From positions 1 to 15,579 of the forward strand of contig JBMNOY010000053.1 in assembly GCA_050943315.1 (NCBI GenBank): a stretch of 15,579 nucleotides of DNA. Reading direction: 5' to 3'. Below, piece after piece: positions 14,526 to 15,579 of the stretch; position 1 is the stretch's first letter; every line of letters starts with the position of its first letter. The notes under the pieces were generated by a model, which saw nothing but the letters and a program-made list of their open reading frames with translations, was not told the origin of the DNA and did no database searches. This stretch comes from JBDKUD01 sp050943315 (GTDB taxonomy: Bacteria; Bacillota; Syntrophomonadia; Syntrophomonadales; Syntrophomonadaceae). Position numbers and translations under genes: made by a program.

Positions 14526-15188
14526 ATGATTCCACTTCGCGACAGTACCCCCAGTAATCATTTCCCGGTTATGACCGTAGCTTTGATTTTAGTTAATTTG
14601 GGCGTTTTTATTTTTGAAACTTCGTTAGGCCCGCAGGGTATGGAACAGTTATTTTATTTGTTTGGCCTGGTGCCAGCCAATTACTCTGGTTATCAGGTTC
14701 CGGTTACTGCTTTTTTGCCGTTCTTTACGTCTATGTTTTTACACGGCAGCTGGATGCACCTTATTGGGAATATGTGGATATTATGGCTCTTCGGGGATAA
14801 TGTTGAAGACCGCATGGGTAAAGGCAATTTTGTGTTGTTCTATATTTTTTGTGGATTAATTGCCGCCCTGGCTCATTACTATGTTAATCCTTCTTCGCCA
14901 GTGCCGGTGGTAGGAGCATCAGGTGCGGTAGCCGGGGTTATGGGGGCGTATTTTCTTATGTTTAAGAAAGCCCGTGTGTTGACTTACATTCCGCCTATTT
15001 TCCTTTTTAATATACCGGCTATTATTTATTTGGGCTTCTGGGCTTTGTCACAGCTGTACAGCGGGACTGCCGGCCTTTTAACTCATAATATCGGACAAAT
15101 CGCATTCTGGGCCCATATCGGGGGCTTTTTGGCCGGTATGATCCTCTACCGCTTCTTCCTGCGCCGTGAGCAGGTAGGTCAGTACTAA
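14526..15188 (+). CDS. rhomboid family intramembrane serine protease
   Basis: This 220-aa polytopic membrane protein has the rhomboid catalytic pattern: HGSWMHLIGNMW (His73, His78, Asn82) in the second core helix, the nucleophile motif GASGAVAG with Ser132, and the partner His197 in FWAHIGGFLAG. About six hydrophobic segments are visible, the first at about 15-30 after the short N-terminus MIPLRDSTPSNHFP, which is common in bacterial YqgP/GlpG-like short rhomboids. It cleaves substrates within or near the membrane; the substrate is unknown. AAAGGAG gives a good ribosome binding site. It follows the unknown membrane protein by 63 bp, a possible substrate or partner by context only. All catalytic residues are intact. 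Confidence 0.93.
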   Translation: MIPLRDSTPSNHFPVMTVALILVNLGVFIFETSLGPQGMEQLFYLFGLVPANYSGYQVPVTAFLPFFTSMFLHGSWMHLIGNMWILWLFGDNVEDRMGKGNFVLFYIFCGLIAALAHYYVNPSSPVPVVGASGAVAGVMGAYFLMFKKARVLTYIPPIFLFNIPAIIYLGFWALSQLYSGTAGLLTHNIGQIAFWAHIGGFLAGMILYRFFLRREQVGQY

Positions 15189-15579
15189 GCATAGTGGAAA
15201 GGCGATGGGGAACGTAATGGACGCTGGCGACGCTGTCGCACGCAGACTTTTATGACTGTCGCAGTTTATTTATTAATTAAAGTCTGCGGAAGTCATATAA
15301 GTCTGCGTAAGTCTGCGTCTATTCAAATCTGGCTTTTACCTTACAAAAGCATCTGAGAAAAAGGCAGCTGGCAGGGAGGCGCATACGGGGGCAATGGCGA
15401 TATAAAATAAATAGACGCTGGCGACTTTGTCGCACGCAGACTTTTATGACTCTCGCAGTTTATTTATTAATTAAAGTCTGCGGAAGTCATATAAGTCTGC
15501 GTAAGTCTGCGTCTATTCAAATCTGGCTTTTACCTTACAAAAGCATCTGAGAAAAAGGCAGCTGGCAGGGAGGCGCATA
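15189..15579. repeat. 194-bp tandem repeat array, continues beyond the window
   Basis: Positions 15221-15385 recur at 15415-15579 with an exact offset of 194 and only three differences that I can see (two in GACGCTGTCGC versus GACTTTGTCGC, one in GACTGTCGCAG versus GACTCTCGCAG). The left part of copy 1 (15189-15220) is only partly similar to copy 2. Each unit has a long imperfect hairpin with 24-nt arms (15241-15264 with 15284-15307; 15435-15458 with 15478-15501) and ends its repeat core with AAGTCTGCGTCTATT. It belongs to the same family as 8533-8694 and 4705-4734. No open frame, direct-repeat-and-spacer pattern or gene is present in this stretch. Confidence 0.85.

Noticed and set aside
15189..15579. 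CRISPR array
   Set aside because: The repeated unit is 194 bp long and copies are contiguous, without short direct repeats separated by unique spacers.

Overview
The window looks like part of a Bacillota (Clostridia) chromosome from an anaerobe that produces or oxidises hydrogen. This rests on the trimeric NADH-linked [FeFe] hydrogenase, the matching H-cluster maturases, the Bacillota-type topoisomerase III, the strong AGGAGG-like ribosome binding sites and the intermediate GC content. The gene set resembles that of syntrophic fatty-acid oxidisers such as Syntrophomonas. That placement is an inference from gene content, not a proven identification.

Layout. (1) 1-2460, plus strand: the 3' part of a large secreted or surface protein with FecR, carboxypeptidase-regulatory-like, YfaP/DUF2135-like and Ig-like regions; its true start lies before the window. 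(2) 2501-4579, minus: topB, convergent with the first gene across a shared hairpin. (3) 4580-5473: mostly non-coding, with a dispersed-repeat fragment, three strong hairpins, a possible promoter-to-terminator small RNA unit of about 200 nt on the minus strand, and a possible frameshifted gene remnant just after hydF. (4) 5474-8432, minus: hydF, hydE and a TM1266-family regulator, separated by repeat-rich gaps. (5) 8433-8876: two repeat families and two minus-strand terminators. (6) 8877-12396, minus: hydA, hydB and hydC (NuoE-like HydC, NuoF-like HydB, [FeFe] HydA) in the transcription order hydC-hydB-hydA. (7) 12702-15188, plus: a divergent pair, a two-TM coiled-coil-like protein of unknown function and a rhomboid protease. 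(8) 15189-15579: a 194-bp tandem repeat running out of the window.

How the genes work together: HydC and HydB would carry electrons between NAD(H) and HydA, which makes or consumes H2. HydE and HydF take part in building the di-iron subcluster of HydA's H-cluster. The third maturase, HydG, is not in the window. The small TM1266-like protein is a likely regulator of this system. HydB is short and lacks the extra Fe-S domains of well-known electron-bifurcating HydB proteins, which suggests a simpler NADH-linked enzyme.

Most unusual signals: a structured minus-strand RNA candidate at about 5003-5202; a dispersed GTCTGCGT-type repeat family seen as a fragment, an inverted-repeat element and a tandem array; a second repeat placed just upstream of both hydF and the TM1266-like gene; and a serine in HydA where a cysteine H-cluster ligand is normally found.
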